Origin: RGIG9115 sp045649825
GTDB taxonomy: Bacteria > Bacillota > Clostridia > UBA1381
Reading direction: 5' to 3'
NCBI GenBank assembly: GCA_045649825.1
Contig: JAZRQO010000023.1
Coordinates: forward strand, 1-64,000
Length of the DNA: 64,000 nucleotides
Shown in pieces: positions 8,458 through 16,862 of this stretch. The position numbers and the translations under genes are program-made. Numbering within the stretch: position 1 is the first letter of the stretch; each line of letters starts with the position of its first letter. The notes beneath the pieces were generated by a model, which searched no databases, had not been told where the DNA came from, and worked only from the letters and a program-made list of their open reading frames with translations.

Positions 8458-8486
8458 TTGACAAATAAATGAATATTTTGTAGAAT
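8458..8486 (+). promoter_or_regulatory. Promoter of the PrsW-like protease gene
   Basis: TTGACA (8458-8463), 17 bp, TAGAAT (8481-8486). It is back to back with the uraA promoter. Confidence 0.75.
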
Positions 8487-8517
8487 AAAAATGATTTTTA
8501 TATATCTGAGGTGCAGT

Positions 8518-9366
8518 ATGAATCTTAATTCGTTTTTTCTTGTTTTAGCGGCACTTTTACCGGCATTAGTGCTGAGTATTTACATATTCCGGAAGGACAG
8601 GGTGGAGAAAGAACCTGTTTCACTGCTTCTGAGGCTTCTTTTTATGGGTGCTTTGTGTTGCTATCCTGCAGCAGAGGCGGAGAGATTAATCATTGGTGTG
8701 ATAGATGGGATTTTTGCATATATCCCATTCTCTGAGGCGGTGTACCATATTTATACCGCTTGCTACTATTTCGTGGGTGTGGCATTGGTTGAGGAAGGTC
8801 TTAAATGGATAGTCCTCTATTTTGTAACGAAGAACAGCCGTGAGTTCAACTGCCTGTTTGACGGGCTTATTTATGCAATATTTGTGTCGTTGGGGTTTGC
8901 GGCGTTTGAAAATATTTTCTATGTTCTCAAATACGGTTGGCTCAATGCATTTATGCGTGCTGTGCTTTCAGTGCCGGGGCATATGTTCTTTGCAGTTATG
9001 ATGGGCTGGTACTACAGCTTGTGGCATATTACCGAGCTTGCCTCTGTAAAGGAAAGAGAGCTTAAGGCGGCAGGTCTTATCCGGGATGGAATAGCTCCTT
9101 TCAGCTATTCGGGTTATGTAAAGCTCAGTCTTATTATGCCTGTTATTTTTCACGGTACATATAATTATTGTTGTAGTGTGAACAGGATATGGGCAACCGT
9201 TGCACTTTATATTTTTGTTGTTTTTATGTATGTGTATTGCTTCGGTAAAATTCGCAAAATGTCTGATGGTGACGGATATAATTCACGGTACGTTGACGCA
9301 ATGCTAACAGGTAAATACCCTCATCTTAAAGAAGAAATTTCGGAAACAGAAGAAACTTTTGTTTGA
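8518..9366 (+). CDS. PrsW family intramembrane metalloprotease
   Basis: 282 aa from the ATG behind GAGGTGC. Multiple membrane helices carry the PrsW-type active-site motifs: VEEGLKW (EExxK), GFAAFENIFY (E-N), PGHMFFA, and a late HGTYNY. In Bacillus subtilis PrsW performs site-1 cleavage of the anti-sigma factor RsiW. Here no sigma/anti-sigma pair is adjacent, so the substrate is unknown. Confidence 0.85.
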   Translation: MNLNSFFLVLAALLPALVLSIYIFRKDRVEKEPVSLLLRLLFMGALCCYPAAEAERLIIGVIDGIFAYIPFSEAVYHIYTACYYFVGVALVEEGLKWIVLYFVTKNSREFNCLFDGLIYAIFVSLGFAAFENIFYVLKYGWLNAFMRAVLSVPGHMFFAVMMGWYYSLWHITELASVKERELKAAGLIRDGIAPFSYSGYVKLSLIMPVIFHGTYNYCCSVNRIWATVALYIFVVFMYVYCFGKIRKMSDGDGYNSRYVDAMLTGKYPHLKEEISETEETFV

Positions 9367-9444
9367 AAATATGTATAAATGTGAGTATTCGGGGTAAGAT
9401 AGATTTGTAAATTTCAAATTTACATTATACCTTCCCTTTAACTG

Positions 9445-9482
9445 AAATAAGAGCAAGCCTGTGGGCTGCTCTTATTTCTTTT
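9445..9482 (+). terminator. Terminator after the PrsW-like gene
   Basis: Stem AAATAAGAGCA / TGCTCTTATTT with an internal GCC/GGC, followed by T-rich sequence. Confidence 0.75.
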
Positions 9483-9486
9483 TGTG

Positions 9487-9515
9487 TTGACAAGCGGGAT
9501 TTAAAGATGTATAAT
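9487..9515 (+). promoter_or_regulatory. Promoter of the anion permease gene
   Basis: TTGACA (9487-9492), 17 bp, TATAAT (9510-9515). Confidence 0.85.
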
Positions 9516-9543
9516 CCCTATAGTAACTGAAAGGAATTAACAT

Positions 9544-10638
9544 ATGAAAAGCTTTATAAAGAAAGAACCTACATTTGTGATAGCCGGGATTTGTGCGCTT
9601 TTTTCCTGCTTTTTTGTACCGCCAGGCAGGGAATACATAAGCTATATTGATTTTCGTGTATTGGCACTTCTGTTTTGCCTCATGTCGGCAGTTTCGGGAA
9701 TTCAGAAAAGCGGATTTTTTGAAAATCTGTCGGAAGCTCTGCTCTCAGGCGTTAAAAGCACAAGGGGAATTTCCGCCGTTCTTGTGCTTCTTACGTTTTT
9801 CTTATCAATGCTCATTACCAATGACGTGGCACTTATAACCCTTGTACCTTTTGCAATCACTGTGCTTACAAGTGCAGGTTCTCGCAAACTTATAATAAAA
9901 ACCGTAGTTCTTCAGACAGTGGCGGCAAACCTGGGCAGTATGGCAACCCCTGTGGGTAATCCGCAGAATTTGTTTTTATATTCGGCATACAATCTTGGTA
10001 TGGGTGAGTTTCTTGCCTGTATTCTGCCATATGCGGCAGTGAGCCTTGTGTTTGTGACGGTATTTTCTCTTTTGGGAAAGCATACAGATGTAAAGGCTGC
10101 GGGAAAGTCCTGTGGAGAGGTTGACAAAAGGCGGCTTTTAATATATGTTTTTTTATTTATACTAAGTATTTTAACTGTTCTCCGTCTTATAAATTTTTGG
10201 ATAACCACGGTGGTAACAGTGGCAGTGCTTCTGATATTGGACAGAAAAATACTCATCAAAACGGACTATTGCCTGCTTATGACATTTGTTTTCTTCTTCG
10301 TATTTTCAGGAAACCTTGCTAAAATTCCCGAAGTCAGCGGATTTTTGAAAGAAATACTTTCAAAGAACACCGCTTTAGCAGGGGCTTTAACAAGTCAGGT
10401 TATCAGCAATGTGCCTGCGGCGGCAGTTCTTGCACCCTTTACGGATAACTGGCAAGGACTTCTTGCAGGGGTGAATATAGGTGGTCTGGGAACACCTGTT
10501 GCCTCTCTTGCAAGCTTGATTTCTCTTAAGCTTTATATGGGAAGTGAGGGAAGCAGAGCAGGTAAATATCTTGGGGTGTTCACGGTATATAATGTTGGGG
10601 GATTGCTACTTCTACTCGCTTTGAATTGGCTGATTTAA
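9544..10638 (+). CDS. ArsB/NhaD/SLC13-superfamily anion permease
   Basis: 364 aa with about 10 membrane helices. Two half-repeats carry the family's conserved loops: LITNDVALITLVPF, then NLGSMATPVGNPQN in the first half; SQVISNVPAAAVLAPF, then NIGGLGTPVASLAS in the second. These are the re-entrant substrate/Na+ binding loops of ion-transporter superfamily members. The substrate (dicarboxylate, citrate, sulfate or other) cannot be read from sequence. It is shorter than most DASS transporters (about 450-500 aa). It is a single-gene unit with its own promoter. Confidence 0.8.
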   Translation: MKSFIKKEPTFVIAGICALFSCFFVPPGREYISYIDFRVLALLFCLMSAVSGIQKSGFFENLSEALLSGVKSTRGISAVLVLLTFFLSMLITNDVALITLVPFAITVLTSAGSRKLIIKTVVLQTVAANLGSMATPVGNPQNLFLYSAYNLGMGEFLACILPYAAVSLVFVTVFSLLGKHTDVKAAGKSCGEVDKRRLLIYVFLFILSILTVLRLINFWITTVVTVAVLLILDRKILIKTDYCLLMTFVFFFVFSGNLAKIPEVSGFLKEILSKNTALAGALTSQVISNVPAAAVLAPFTDNWQGLLAGVNIGGLGTPVASLASLISLKLYMGSEGSRAGKYLGVFTVYNVGGLLLLLALNWLI

Positions 10639-10730
10639 GAGCCAAAAAGTGCAAAATATACTAAAATGGGGTATTAAAATTAAAATAATATGGTAAAAGA
10701 CTAAAAAATTCGCTAAAGAAAAATTAGTTC

Positions 10731-10759
10731 TTGCTTTTTTCAAAAAACTATGCTATAAT
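10731..10759 (+). promoter_or_regulatory. Promoter of rpsT
   Basis: TTGCTT (10731-10736), 17 bp, TATAAT (10754-10759). Confidence 0.8.
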
Positions 10760-10799
10760 GATACGGTATTAGAATTTTAGTATTTCGGAGGTGGATTTA

Positions 10800-11063
10800 A
10801 TGCCAAACATCAAGTCAGCAAAAAAGCGTGTTAAGGTTATTGAAAAGAAAACTCTTATCAATATGCAGCACAAAACAGCTTTGAAAACAGCAGTTAAGAA
10901 GTTCGAAGCTGCTGCAGAAGCAGGAAATGCAGACGAAGCAAAGGTTCTTTTCAACGCAGCAGTTAAGAAGATCGACCAGTGTGCAACTAAAGGTCTTCTT
11001 CATCAGAACAAGGCTGCAAGAAAGAAGTCACAGCTCGCACTTAAGCTTGCAAAGCTTGGCTAA
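10800..11063 (+). CDS. rpsT: 30S ribosomal protein bS20
   Basis: 87 aa, Lys/Ala-rich three-helix 16S rRNA-binding protein. The start MPNIKSAKKRVKV is decided by GGAGGTGG nine bases upstream; an in-frame GTG lies inside that RBS and is not the start. The C-terminal half GLLHQNKAARKKSQL is typical of S20. Monocistronic, with its own promoter and terminator. Confidence 0.97.
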   Translation: MPNIKSAKKRVKVIEKKTLINMQHKTALKTAVKKFEAAAEAGNADEAKVLFNAAVKKIDQCATKGLLHQNKAARKKSQLALKLAKLG

Positions 11064-11072
11064 TTGCCAATT

Positions 11073-11104
11073 AAAGAGGTTCTCAAAAGAGAACTTCTTT
11101 TTTT
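11073..11104 (+). terminator. Terminator of rpsT
   Basis: AAAGAGGTTCTC-aaaa-GAGAACTTCTTT stem with T-run. Confidence 0.85.
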
Positions 11105-11160
11105 GTACTGTTTATTGGACACCTGTTTTTTTATAATACAAATAAAGGAAGGTGTTTTAT

Positions 11161-11499
11161 ATGAACGGAAATTTTATAACAATAGTAGGTCAGAGGCATT
11201 ATTTCGGAATGAAGCCTTTTAAGGTGGGGGCAACGGTTAAGCTTATTAAAGAGCCTGACAATGAGTGCGACAGTGAAGCAATAAAGGTGGAGCTTCCGTA
11301 TATCGAAACTATCGGATATGTGGCAAACAGCAGTCATACGGTGTTCGACGGAACCAACAGTGCAGGGAGAATTTATGACAAAATCGGAGACTTTGCATAT
11401 GCAAAAGTTTGTTTTATCACACATTCAAGCGTGATTGCTGAGTTAATTACTCCGGAGCAGACGGCACTCCCTGTATCATATGACGAAATACTATTCTGA
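11161..11499 (+). CDS. HIRAN domain protein
   Basis: 112 aa from the ATG behind AAGGAAGGTG. Almost the whole protein is a HIRAN domain: ITIVGQRHYFGMKPFKVGATVKLIKEPDNECDSEAIKV, then IGYVANSSHTV. HIRAN is a small DNA-binding fold found alone in bacteria and fused to Rad5/HLTF-type remodellers in eukaryotes, where it binds 3' DNA ends. As a single-domain protein its role in bacteria is unclear. Confidence 0.8.
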   Translation: MNGNFITIVGQRHYFGMKPFKVGATVKLIKEPDNECDSEAIKVELPYIETIGYVANSSHTVFDGTNSAGRIYDKIGDFAYAKVCFITHSSVIAELITPEQTALPVSYDEILF

Positions 11500-11560
11500 A
11501 ACAAAAATTTTTCCTGTAACCCTTTTCACTTGTAGAAAATGACAAAATTTATAAGAGCTA

Positions 11561-11589
11561 TTGATATTTTTCAAAAAAAGTGGTATTAT
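11561..11589 (+). promoter_or_regulatory. Promoter of purC
   Basis: TTGATA (11561-11566), 17 bp, TATTAT (11584-11589). No purine riboswitch core is visible in the 50-nt leader. Confidence 0.7.
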
Positions 11590-11638
11590 AAATTCATTAA
11601 TACAAACTAAGGTTTGTTTCGAAAAGGAGCAATGTTTA

Positions 11639-12322
11639 ATGAAAAAGTTATATGAAGGAAAAACAAAAGACGTTTATGAACTTGAAAACGGCAATGTTAT
11701 GCTTAAGTTTAAAGACGATTGTACAGGTAAAGACGGTGTATTCGATCCCGGTGAAAATTCTGTAGGTCTTACAATTGAAGGTATTGGTAAAGCCAACCTC
11801 AAAACTTCAGTTTACTACTTTGACTTGCTCAAAAAAGCAGGCATCAAAACTCATTTCGTTGATGCAAATATAGAAGAGGCTACAATGGAAGTTCTTCCCG
11901 CAACAGTTTTCGGTCACGGCCTTGAAGTTATCTGCCGTCTTGTTGCAACAGGAAGCTTCATTCGCAGATACGGTGAATATATGGAAGACGGAACAGTTCT
12001 TCCCGGCGGTTACGTTGAATGTACTTTCAAGAACGATGAAAAGGGCGATCCCCTTGTTACAAGTGAAGGCTTAGCTGCCCTCGGTGTAATGACTGAAGAG
12101 ATGTTTGGCAGCATGAAGGAGCAGACACTTAAAATTACAAAGATTGTTGCTGACGACCTTAAAACTCTCGGTCTTGATCTTTGGGATATTAAGTTTGAGT
12201 TCGGCTACAACAACGGTGAAGTTATCCTTATAGACGAAATCGCATCAGGAAATATGCGTGTTTATAAAGATGGCAAAATCGTTGATCCCGTTGAGCTTAC
12301 AAAGATTATTAACAACAGATAA
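11639..12322 (+). CDS. purC: Phosphoribosylaminoimidazole-succinocarboxamide (SAICAR) synthase
   Basis: 227 aa, full length. The start MKKLYEGKTKDVYE is set by AAAGGAGC upstream. Joins CAIR and aspartate with ATP in purine biosynthesis. Signatures are LYEGKTKDVYELENGNVMLKFKDD, the EVICRLVATGSFIRRYG region, and the C-terminal LDLWDIKFEFG and VLIDEIASGNMRVY. It stands alone, not in a pur operon, and is followed by a terminator. Confidence 0.97.
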   Translation: MKKLYEGKTKDVYELENGNVMLKFKDDCTGKDGVFDPGENSVGLTIEGIGKANLKTSVYYFDLLKKAGIKTHFVDANIEEATMEVLPATVFGHGLEVICRLVATGSFIRRYGEYMEDGTVLPGGYVECTFKNDEKGDPLVTSEGLAALGVMTEEMFGSMKEQTLKITKIVADDLKTLGLDLWDIKFEFGYNNGEVILIDEIASGNMRVYKDGKIVDPVELTKIINNR

Positions 12323-12326
12323 TTAT

Positions 12327-12357
12327 AAGGGCAGCAGAGATTTCTGTTGCCCTTTTT
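12327..12357 (+). terminator. Terminator of purC
   Basis: AAGGGCAGCAGA / TTCTGTTGCCCTT stem followed by T. Confidence 0.8.
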
Positions 12358-12368
12358 ATGAGGTAGTT

Positions 12369-12590
12369 ATGAAAAAAGGAATTTATGAACATTTTAAAGG
12401 AAACAAATATGAGCTTTTAGAAATTGCAACTCATTCTGAAACCCTGGAAAAAATGGTTGTGTACAAAGCTCTCTACGGCGAAGGCGGTATATGGGTACGC
12501 CCCCTTGCCATGTGGAACGAAAAAGTTTTCCATAACGGAGCAGAAGTGCCGCGCTTCAGATATGTTGGAGAATCAAAAAATGAGCCATAA
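12369..12590 (+). CDS. DUF1653 domain protein
   Basis: 73 aa from the ATG behind GAGGTAG. Typical DUF1653 pattern: GIYEHFKGNKYELLEIATHSETLEKMVVYKALYG, then IWVRPLAMW and VPRFRYVGE. These are small conserved bacterial proteins of unknown function. The gene starts 12 bp after the purC terminator, so any expression from the purC promoter would be by read-through. Confidence 0.85.
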   Translation: MKKGIYEHFKGNKYELLEIATHSETLEKMVVYKALYGEGGIWVRPLAMWNEKVFHNGAEVPRFRYVGESKNEP

Positions 12591-12605
12591 CGGCTCATTT
12601 TTTGA
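12575..12605. terminator. Bidirectional terminator
   Basis: AAAAAATGAGCC / GGCTCATTTTTT stem between the convergent DUF1653 gene and paaK. Confidence 0.85.
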
Positions 12606-13907
12606 TTAATATAATTTTCTCTTATCTATAACTCTAACTGCCTTACCCTCGCTTCGGGTTATTGATTTTGGTGCAACCAGGTGTACCTTTGCAACTATTC
12701 CAAGCATAGCCTTAAGAGCGTTTACCAGTTCTTTTTCGATTGCTGAAACTTCAGAAACCTTATCGGAGAACATTTCTGGTGGCATTTCCACTTCAATATC
12801 GAATGTGTCGGTGTTGTTTACGCGGTCAACTATTATCTGATAGTTAGCACTCATTCCCTTGTTAAGAAGTACAGTTTCTATCTGTGACGGGAACACGTTT
12901 ACACCGCGGATGATAAGCATATCATCTGAACGTCCCATTGGCTTTGACATACGGATGTGGGTACGTCCGCATTTGCAAGGCTCTGCATTGAGTACACAGA
13001 TGTCGCGCGTGCGGTAACGAATCATTGGGAACGCTTCTTTTGTAAGAGCAGTGAACACAAGCTCACCCTTTGAGCCGTAGGGAAGTACTTCTTCCGTTAC
13101 AGGATCGATTATTTCGGCAATAAAGTGGTCTTCGTTTATGTGCATACCGGCTTGCGCTTCACATTCAAATGATACACCGGGGCCTGAAAGCTCAGTAAGT
13201 CCGTATATATCGTATGCCTTTAGTCCAAGCTTTTGTTCTATATCGTTTCGCATTTCCTGTGTCCAGGCTTCTGCACCGAAAATACCTGCTTTAAGCTTAA
13301 GCTTATCCTGAATACCTGCTTCAATTGCAGACTCCGCAAGGTATGCGGCATATGATGGTGTACAACAAAGGATTGTTGCACCCAGGTCAGTCATAAACTG
13401 AAGCTGACGGTCGGTGTTACCTGATGACATAGGCAGTGTAAGGCAACCTACCTTATGTGAGCCGCCGTTCAGACCGGGGCCGCCTGTAAATAAGCCGTAG
13501 CCGTAGCAAACCTGGCACACGTCCTCTTTTGTTCCGCCTACTGCCATGATGGCACGGGCGCAGCAGTCTTCCCAGAGGTCAATATCGTGCTGAGTATAGA
13601 ATGCAACAACTCTCTTTCCCGTTGTTCCCGATGTAGACTGAATACGTACACATTCTTCAAGTGGTTTTGCAAGAAGCCCGTAAGGGTATGCGTCGCGAAG
13701 GTCTGCCTTTGTGAGCATAGGGAGTTTATGTAAGTCATCTACACCGTGAATGTCCTCAGGCTTCACGCCCTTTTTGTCCATCATATCACGGTAGTATGGT
13801 ACGTTTTCGTATACGTGCTTTACCTGAGCCACAAGTCGTTCGCTCTGAAGCTTGCGAAGCTCCTCTCTTGGCATTGTTTCAATTTCAGGCTGATAGTAAT
13901 TAGCCAT
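12606..13907 (-). CDS. paaK: Phenylacetate-CoA ligase
   Basis: 433 aa, the family length. Adenylates an aryl acid such as phenylacetate and transfers it to CoA. The AMP-binding loop is QSTSGTTGKRVVAFYT, followed by YGLTELSGPG and the hinge GRSDDMLIIRGVNVFPSQIE. The start at 13907 has a weak AGCGGTGA RBS. In anaerobic Clostridia such ligases act in aromatic amino-acid fermentation. Upstream lie a perfect promoter, a short ORF with 5 Phe in its first 11 codons, and a terminator hairpin, suggesting Phe-dependent attenuation. The next upstream gene is an SNF amino-acid symporter. Confidence 0.93.
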   Translation of the reverse strand: MANYYQPEIETMPREELRKLQSERLVAQVKHVYENVPYYRDMMDKKGVKPEDIHGVDDLHKLPMLTKADLRDAYPYGLLAKPLEECVRIQSTSGTTGKRVVAFYTQHDIDLWEDCCARAIMAVGGTKEDVCQVCYGYGLFTGGPGLNGGSHKVGCLTLPMSSGNTDRQLQFMTDLGATILCCTPSYAAYLAESAIEAGIQDKLKLKAGIFGAEAWTQEMRNDIEQKLGLKAYDIYGLTELSGPGVSFECEAQAGMHINEDHFIAEIIDPVTEEVLPYGSKGELVFTALTKEAFPMIRYRTRDICVLNAEPCKCGRTHIRMSKPMGRSDDMLIIRGVNVFPSQIETVLLNKGMSANYQIIVDRVNNTDTFDIEVEMPPEMFSDKVSEVSAIEKELVNALKAMLGIVAKVHLVAPKSITRSEGKAVRVIDKRKLY

Positions 13908-13932
13908 TTTTGTCACCGCTTTCTGTAAAATT

Positions 13933-13976
13933 AAAAAATCCACACGCTCTTGCGCTTAAGCAAAATAGCGGTGGAT
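13933..13976 (-). terminator. Attenuator-type terminator before paaK
   Basis: On the minus strand the arms ATCCACCGCTATTTTGC and GCGCAAGAGCGTGTGGAT form an approximately 15-bp stem with a TTAA loop, followed by six T. It lies between the leader peptide and paaK, with its T-run ending about 25 nt before the paaK ATG, so full-length paaK mRNA requires read-through. The arm sequence CACCGCT (13967-13973) is also exactly complementary to AGCGGTG at the paaK ribosome binding site (13914-13920). Confidence 0.75.
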
Positions 13977-13994
13977 GTTGATTAACCGGATAAA

Positions 13995-14066
13995 TCAGTG
14001 AGCAGCCGGTATAATAACGTCCATCGCGTTGGTAAACTTAAATGTAAAGAATGGTTTAAAAATCAT
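13995..14066 (-). CDS. Putative Phe-rich leader peptide of the paaK attenuator
   Basis: 23 codons, shorter than usual gene-finding cut-offs. The ORF starts MIFKPFFTFKF and stops at 13995-13997. It has Phe at positions 3, 6, 7, 9 and 11. AAGGAAG lies 8 nt before the ATG. It is the first ORF after a consensus promoter and is followed by a rho-independent terminator. This is the layout of classical attenuators such as E. coli pheL, where the ribosome senses charged tRNA-Phe. GGACGTT inside the ORF (14016-14022) can pair with AACATCC (13973-13979) at the base of the terminator, giving a possible antiterminator. No translation evidence is available; chance Phe richness in AT-rich DNA is the alternative. 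Confidence 0.65.
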   Translation of the reverse strand: MIFKPFFTFKFTNAMDVIIPAAH

Positions 14067-14101
14067 TATACCCGCTTCCTTTCTGAAAAATCATTATTAA
14101 G

Positions 14102-14130
14102 AATATATCACAAACAAATAGCATTGTCAA
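14102..14130 (-). promoter_or_regulatory. Promoter of the leader peptide-paaK transcript
   Basis: Minus strand: TTGACA (14125-14130), exactly 17 bp, TATATT (14102-14107). The predicted start near 14095 gives a leader of roughly 190 nt before paaK. Confidence 0.85.
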
Positions 14131-14141
14131 GTGTTTTTACA

Positions 14142-14179
14142 AAAAAATTGCATTTCTTTCAGAAGAAATGCAATTTTTT
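14142..14179. terminator. Terminator of the SNF symporter gene
   Basis: 17-bp stem AAAAAATTGCATTTCTT / AAGAAATGCAATTTTTT with TCAG loop. It separates the symporter transcript from the paaK promoter. Confidence 0.9.
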
Positions 14180-14185
14180 GAATGA

Positions 14186-15553
14186 TTAAAATACTGATAC
14201 TATAAATACCACTATGATTATAAGCGGCAACACAAATGACAGATATGGTCTGAGCCATTTTGCCATTTTAAGGCCTTTTCCTTCGTTAACTTCTCCGAAA
14301 TACTTATCCCAGCCCCATCCGTAGCGTGTTGTACAGAAGAGAACGTATGCAAGGCTTCCCAGGGGGAGAAGAACATTTGAAACGGTGAAGTCTTCAAGGT
14401 CCATAATTCCCTTTCCTGCAATCTGGAAGTCTGACCATACGGTGAAGCCGAGAATACATGGGAGAGCGAGGGCGAACATAAGAAGAATATTAATAAGTGC
14501 AACCTTAGCTCTGTTCATTTTTGTAAGCTCAAGCCAGAATGACATAATGTTTTCAAACACTGCAATAACGGTTGAGAAAGCGGCGAATATCATAAATATG
14601 AAGAACAATGCGCCGATAACCTGTCCGAAGGGCATAGTGTTGAAAATGGAAGACAGGGTTGTGAAAAGGAAGCTCGCACCAACTGTTGATGCGTCTGCAG
14701 TTACACCGTTATTGTAGGTGAAGCATGCAGGGAAGATTATAAGTCCCGACATAAGTGCTACAAAGGTGTCAAGTGACATAATGGTGATAGCTTCGCCTGT
14801 TAATCTTCTTTCCTTGCTTATATAGCTTCCGAAAATTGCAACTGAACCGATACCTATACTGAGAGTAAAGAATGACTGACCCATTGCGGCAGAAATAACT
14901 GTCCACCATCCATGAGTTTTAACGCCGTCAAGATTGGGAATGAGGTAGAACTTCAAGCCTTCTGCGGCATTTGAAAGAGTACAGGAATAAACTGCAAGGC
15001 ATATCATAAGTGCGAAAAGGGCAAGCATCATTACCTTTGTAATTTTTTCAACACCCTTTTGAAGTCCCAGTGAGCATACGCCGAAGCATATGAGGATAAC
15101 AAGGAACGTGCATCCTATCATAAGCGGAGTGTTGGTTACAACACCGCCGAATACGTTGCCAAGCTCTTCTGCTGTTCGGAATTCCATTATTGAGCCGGTT
15201 ACGTACTTTGCAAAGTAAATAACCATCCAGGCAGAAATAACTGTATAGAACATCATAAGCAGATAGTTTCCGGCAATACCCATAAACTTAAGCCAGTGCC
15301 ATTTCTGACCGGGCTTTTCAAGCACGTCGAAGGAAGAAGCAATGCTTCGCTGACTTGCTCTGCCCACCGAAAGCTCCATTGTCATAATGGGAAGTCCAAG
15401 AAGGAGCAAAAATCCGATGTAGATAAGCACGAACAACGCACCGCCGTATGAGCCTGTGAGAATAGGGAAACGGTATACGTTACCAAGACCAATGGCACAG
15501 CCTGCCGAAATCAGCAAAAAACCGAGCCGTGAAGAAAATTTTTCTCTTTGCAT
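14186..15553 (-). CDS. Neurotransmitter:sodium symporter (SNF) family amino-acid transporter
   Basis: 455 aa with about 12 membrane helices in the LeuT fold. The N-terminal SNF signature SRLGFLLISAGCAIGLGNVYRFPILTGSYGGALFVLIY holds the unwound helix 1 that binds Na+ and substrate. GAAAGGA precedes the ATG. Bacterial members (LeuT, MhsT, TnaT) import hydrophobic or aromatic amino acids with Na+. Its position just upstream of the paaK unit suggests aromatic amino-acid uptake, which is inference. Confidence 0.93.
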   Translation of the reverse strand: MQREKFSSRLGFLLISAGCAIGLGNVYRFPILTGSYGGALFVLIYIGFLLLLGLPIMTMELSVGRASQRSIASSFDVLEKPGQKWHWLKFMGIAGNYLLMMFYTVISAWMVIYFAKYVTGSIMEFRTAEELGNVFGGVVTNTPLMIGCTFLVILICFGVCSLGLQKGVEKITKVMMLALFALMICLAVYSCTLSNAAEGLKFYLIPNLDGVKTHGWWTVISAAMGQSFFTLSIGIGSVAIFGSYISKERRLTGEAITIMSLDTFVALMSGLIIFPACFTYNNGVTADASTVGASFLFTTLSSIFNTMPFGQVIGALFFIFMIFAAFSTVIAVFENIMSFWLELTKMNRAKVALINILLMFALALPCILGFTVWSDFQIAGKGIMDLEDFTVSNVLLPLGSLAYVLFCTTRYGWGWDKYFGEVNEGKGLKMAKWLRPYLSFVLPLIIIVVFIVSVF

Positions 15554-15632
15554 AATAAAAATCCTTTCATTAGTGAGATTAGTTTAAGTATATCATACAT
15601 TTTCAGAGTTTGCAAGAAAAATATTTTTTTGG

Positions 15633-15659
15633 AAGAAAAAAGACGGTGTAACCGTCTTA
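15633..15659 (-). terminator. Terminator of the membrane protein gene at 15657
   Basis: AAGACGGT-gta-ACCGTCTT; the minus strand runs into six T after the stem. It overlaps the stop codon. Confidence 0.7.
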
Positions 15660-16802
15660 ATTCAAAAATAATGATTTTCGCTTGTTCATATAAATATAGA
15701 ATAATAAAAATGCGACAAAATATACAACTGTTTTTGCCAAATCCGGTCCTTTCTGCCAGCAATTACTAACCGATGTAAGAGCAAAGTAAGCTATAATGAA
15801 TATATATCCTTTTTTGTTCAGCAGCATAGCGTTTTTGCGTACAAAATATATACAAAAAACTATTATAAGCTGAAGTATTACAGAAAGAATAACCGCAAGA
15901 ACAGAATGACCATGCCCGTTTATTATACTCGCAATGATAAATAGCACGTTAAATACTGCATGAAGTGGCAACAGATAAATTACATAGATTCTAAGAAAAA
16001 GTGTGGGTCTTTCATAGGCAGTACAAGTATTTTCAAAGTTAACGCGGACAGTATTTTTGCCGGAATTTTTCTGGTTTTTCTCTCTCCTTTTAACTATCAG
16101 AACTAATCCTCCGATTACCAATATAAGTATAACTATGGGTGCAAATGTTAATATATAATCTTTCATCTTTAGGCTTCTTTCCGGTTCCTCAGTAGTAACA
16201 GGTTCGGAGGGTGCGTTATAACGGATGCTGTGTGCAATTTCTTGTATTATGTTTCTTTGATTATCAGTAAACTGACCTGAATGTGTAGTCAGCATAAAAG
16301 AAATAACGTTGGAGCCGTGTGTGGTTGTATGTTGGAGCGTATAATCAGTATCGCCTTGTTTCAAAGAAAATTTTATAAATGCATTATTATTATGTTTATA
16401 TGATGAGAAGTTTTCCACTGTCAATCCGTTTTGGGCGAAGGCTTTTTGTGACTGTTTATAGAATTTTTGCATGTCTTGTTCAGACACCTTATCGAATGCA
16501 AATTTGGGTGTGGTTGAAGGTATTGAGCAGATGTTTATTTCAAATTCTTCACTTTCAGGGAATGCACATAGGTAAGAACTTATGGTTTCAAGGTAGGGAA
16601 TCATAGTATCTTTTGTCATTTGTATTTTTGCAAGTGCCGGATCATTATCTGCCACATTTCGGTCTATGATCAAATAATCTGAAGGTATATCCACACTGAT
16701 ACCTATTTCATCAATATTATGGGTTATTGTATCAGCCGAAGCAGGAATGGAACCGCCTATTATAAACAAGAAAGATATAACGAATAATATTAATTTTTTC
16801 AA
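15657..16802 (-). CDS. Secreted-domain membrane protein, paralogue of 18494-19726
   Basis: 381 aa. The start is taken as TTG (MKKLILFVISFLFIIGG), because AGAGGTG lies 6 nt upstream and the ATG-like GTG three codons earlier is inside that RBS. A signal peptide is followed by an about 180-residue extracytoplasmic domain opening NIDEIGISVDIPSDYLII, a membrane helix near 230-250, a basic loop, then about four more helices. The ectodomain and signal peptide resemble those of the gene at 18494, which carries two such domains. Family not recognised. Confidence 0.7.
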   Translation of the reverse strand: MKKLILFVISFLFIIGGSIPASADTITHNIDEIGISVDIPSDYLIIDRNVADNDPALAKIQMTKDTMIPYLETISSYLCAFPESEEFEINICSIPSTTPKFAFDKVSEQDMQKFYKQSQKAFAQNGLTVENFSSYKHNNNAFIKFSLKQGDTDYTLQHTTTHGSNVISFMLTTHSGQFTDNQRNIIQEIAHSIRYNAPSEPVTTEEPERSLKMKDYILTFAPIVILILVIGGLVLIVKRREKNQKNSGKNTVRVNFENTCTAYERPTLFLRIYVIYLLPLHAVFNVLFIIASIINGHGHSVLAVILSVILQLIIVFCIYFVRKNAMLLNKKGYIFIIAYFALTSVSNCWQKGPDLAKTVVYFVAFLLFYIYMNKRKSLFLN

Positions 16803-16862
16803 GAAAATCACCTCTTTATTGCATTATATCATCTTTATATGATTATGTCAATTACAAAAAGA

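Noticed and set aside
8357..8517. PyrR attenuator before uraA
   Set aside because: No anti-antiterminator/terminator set in the short minus-strand leader.
11500..11638. Purine riboswitch before purC
   Set aside because: The leader is only about 50 nt after a good promoter and shows no three-way junction core.
13998..14189. 63-codon plus-strand ORF across the paaK leader
   Set aside because: It has no convincing RBS, runs antisense through a clear promoter and terminator, and ends in the symporter terminator.
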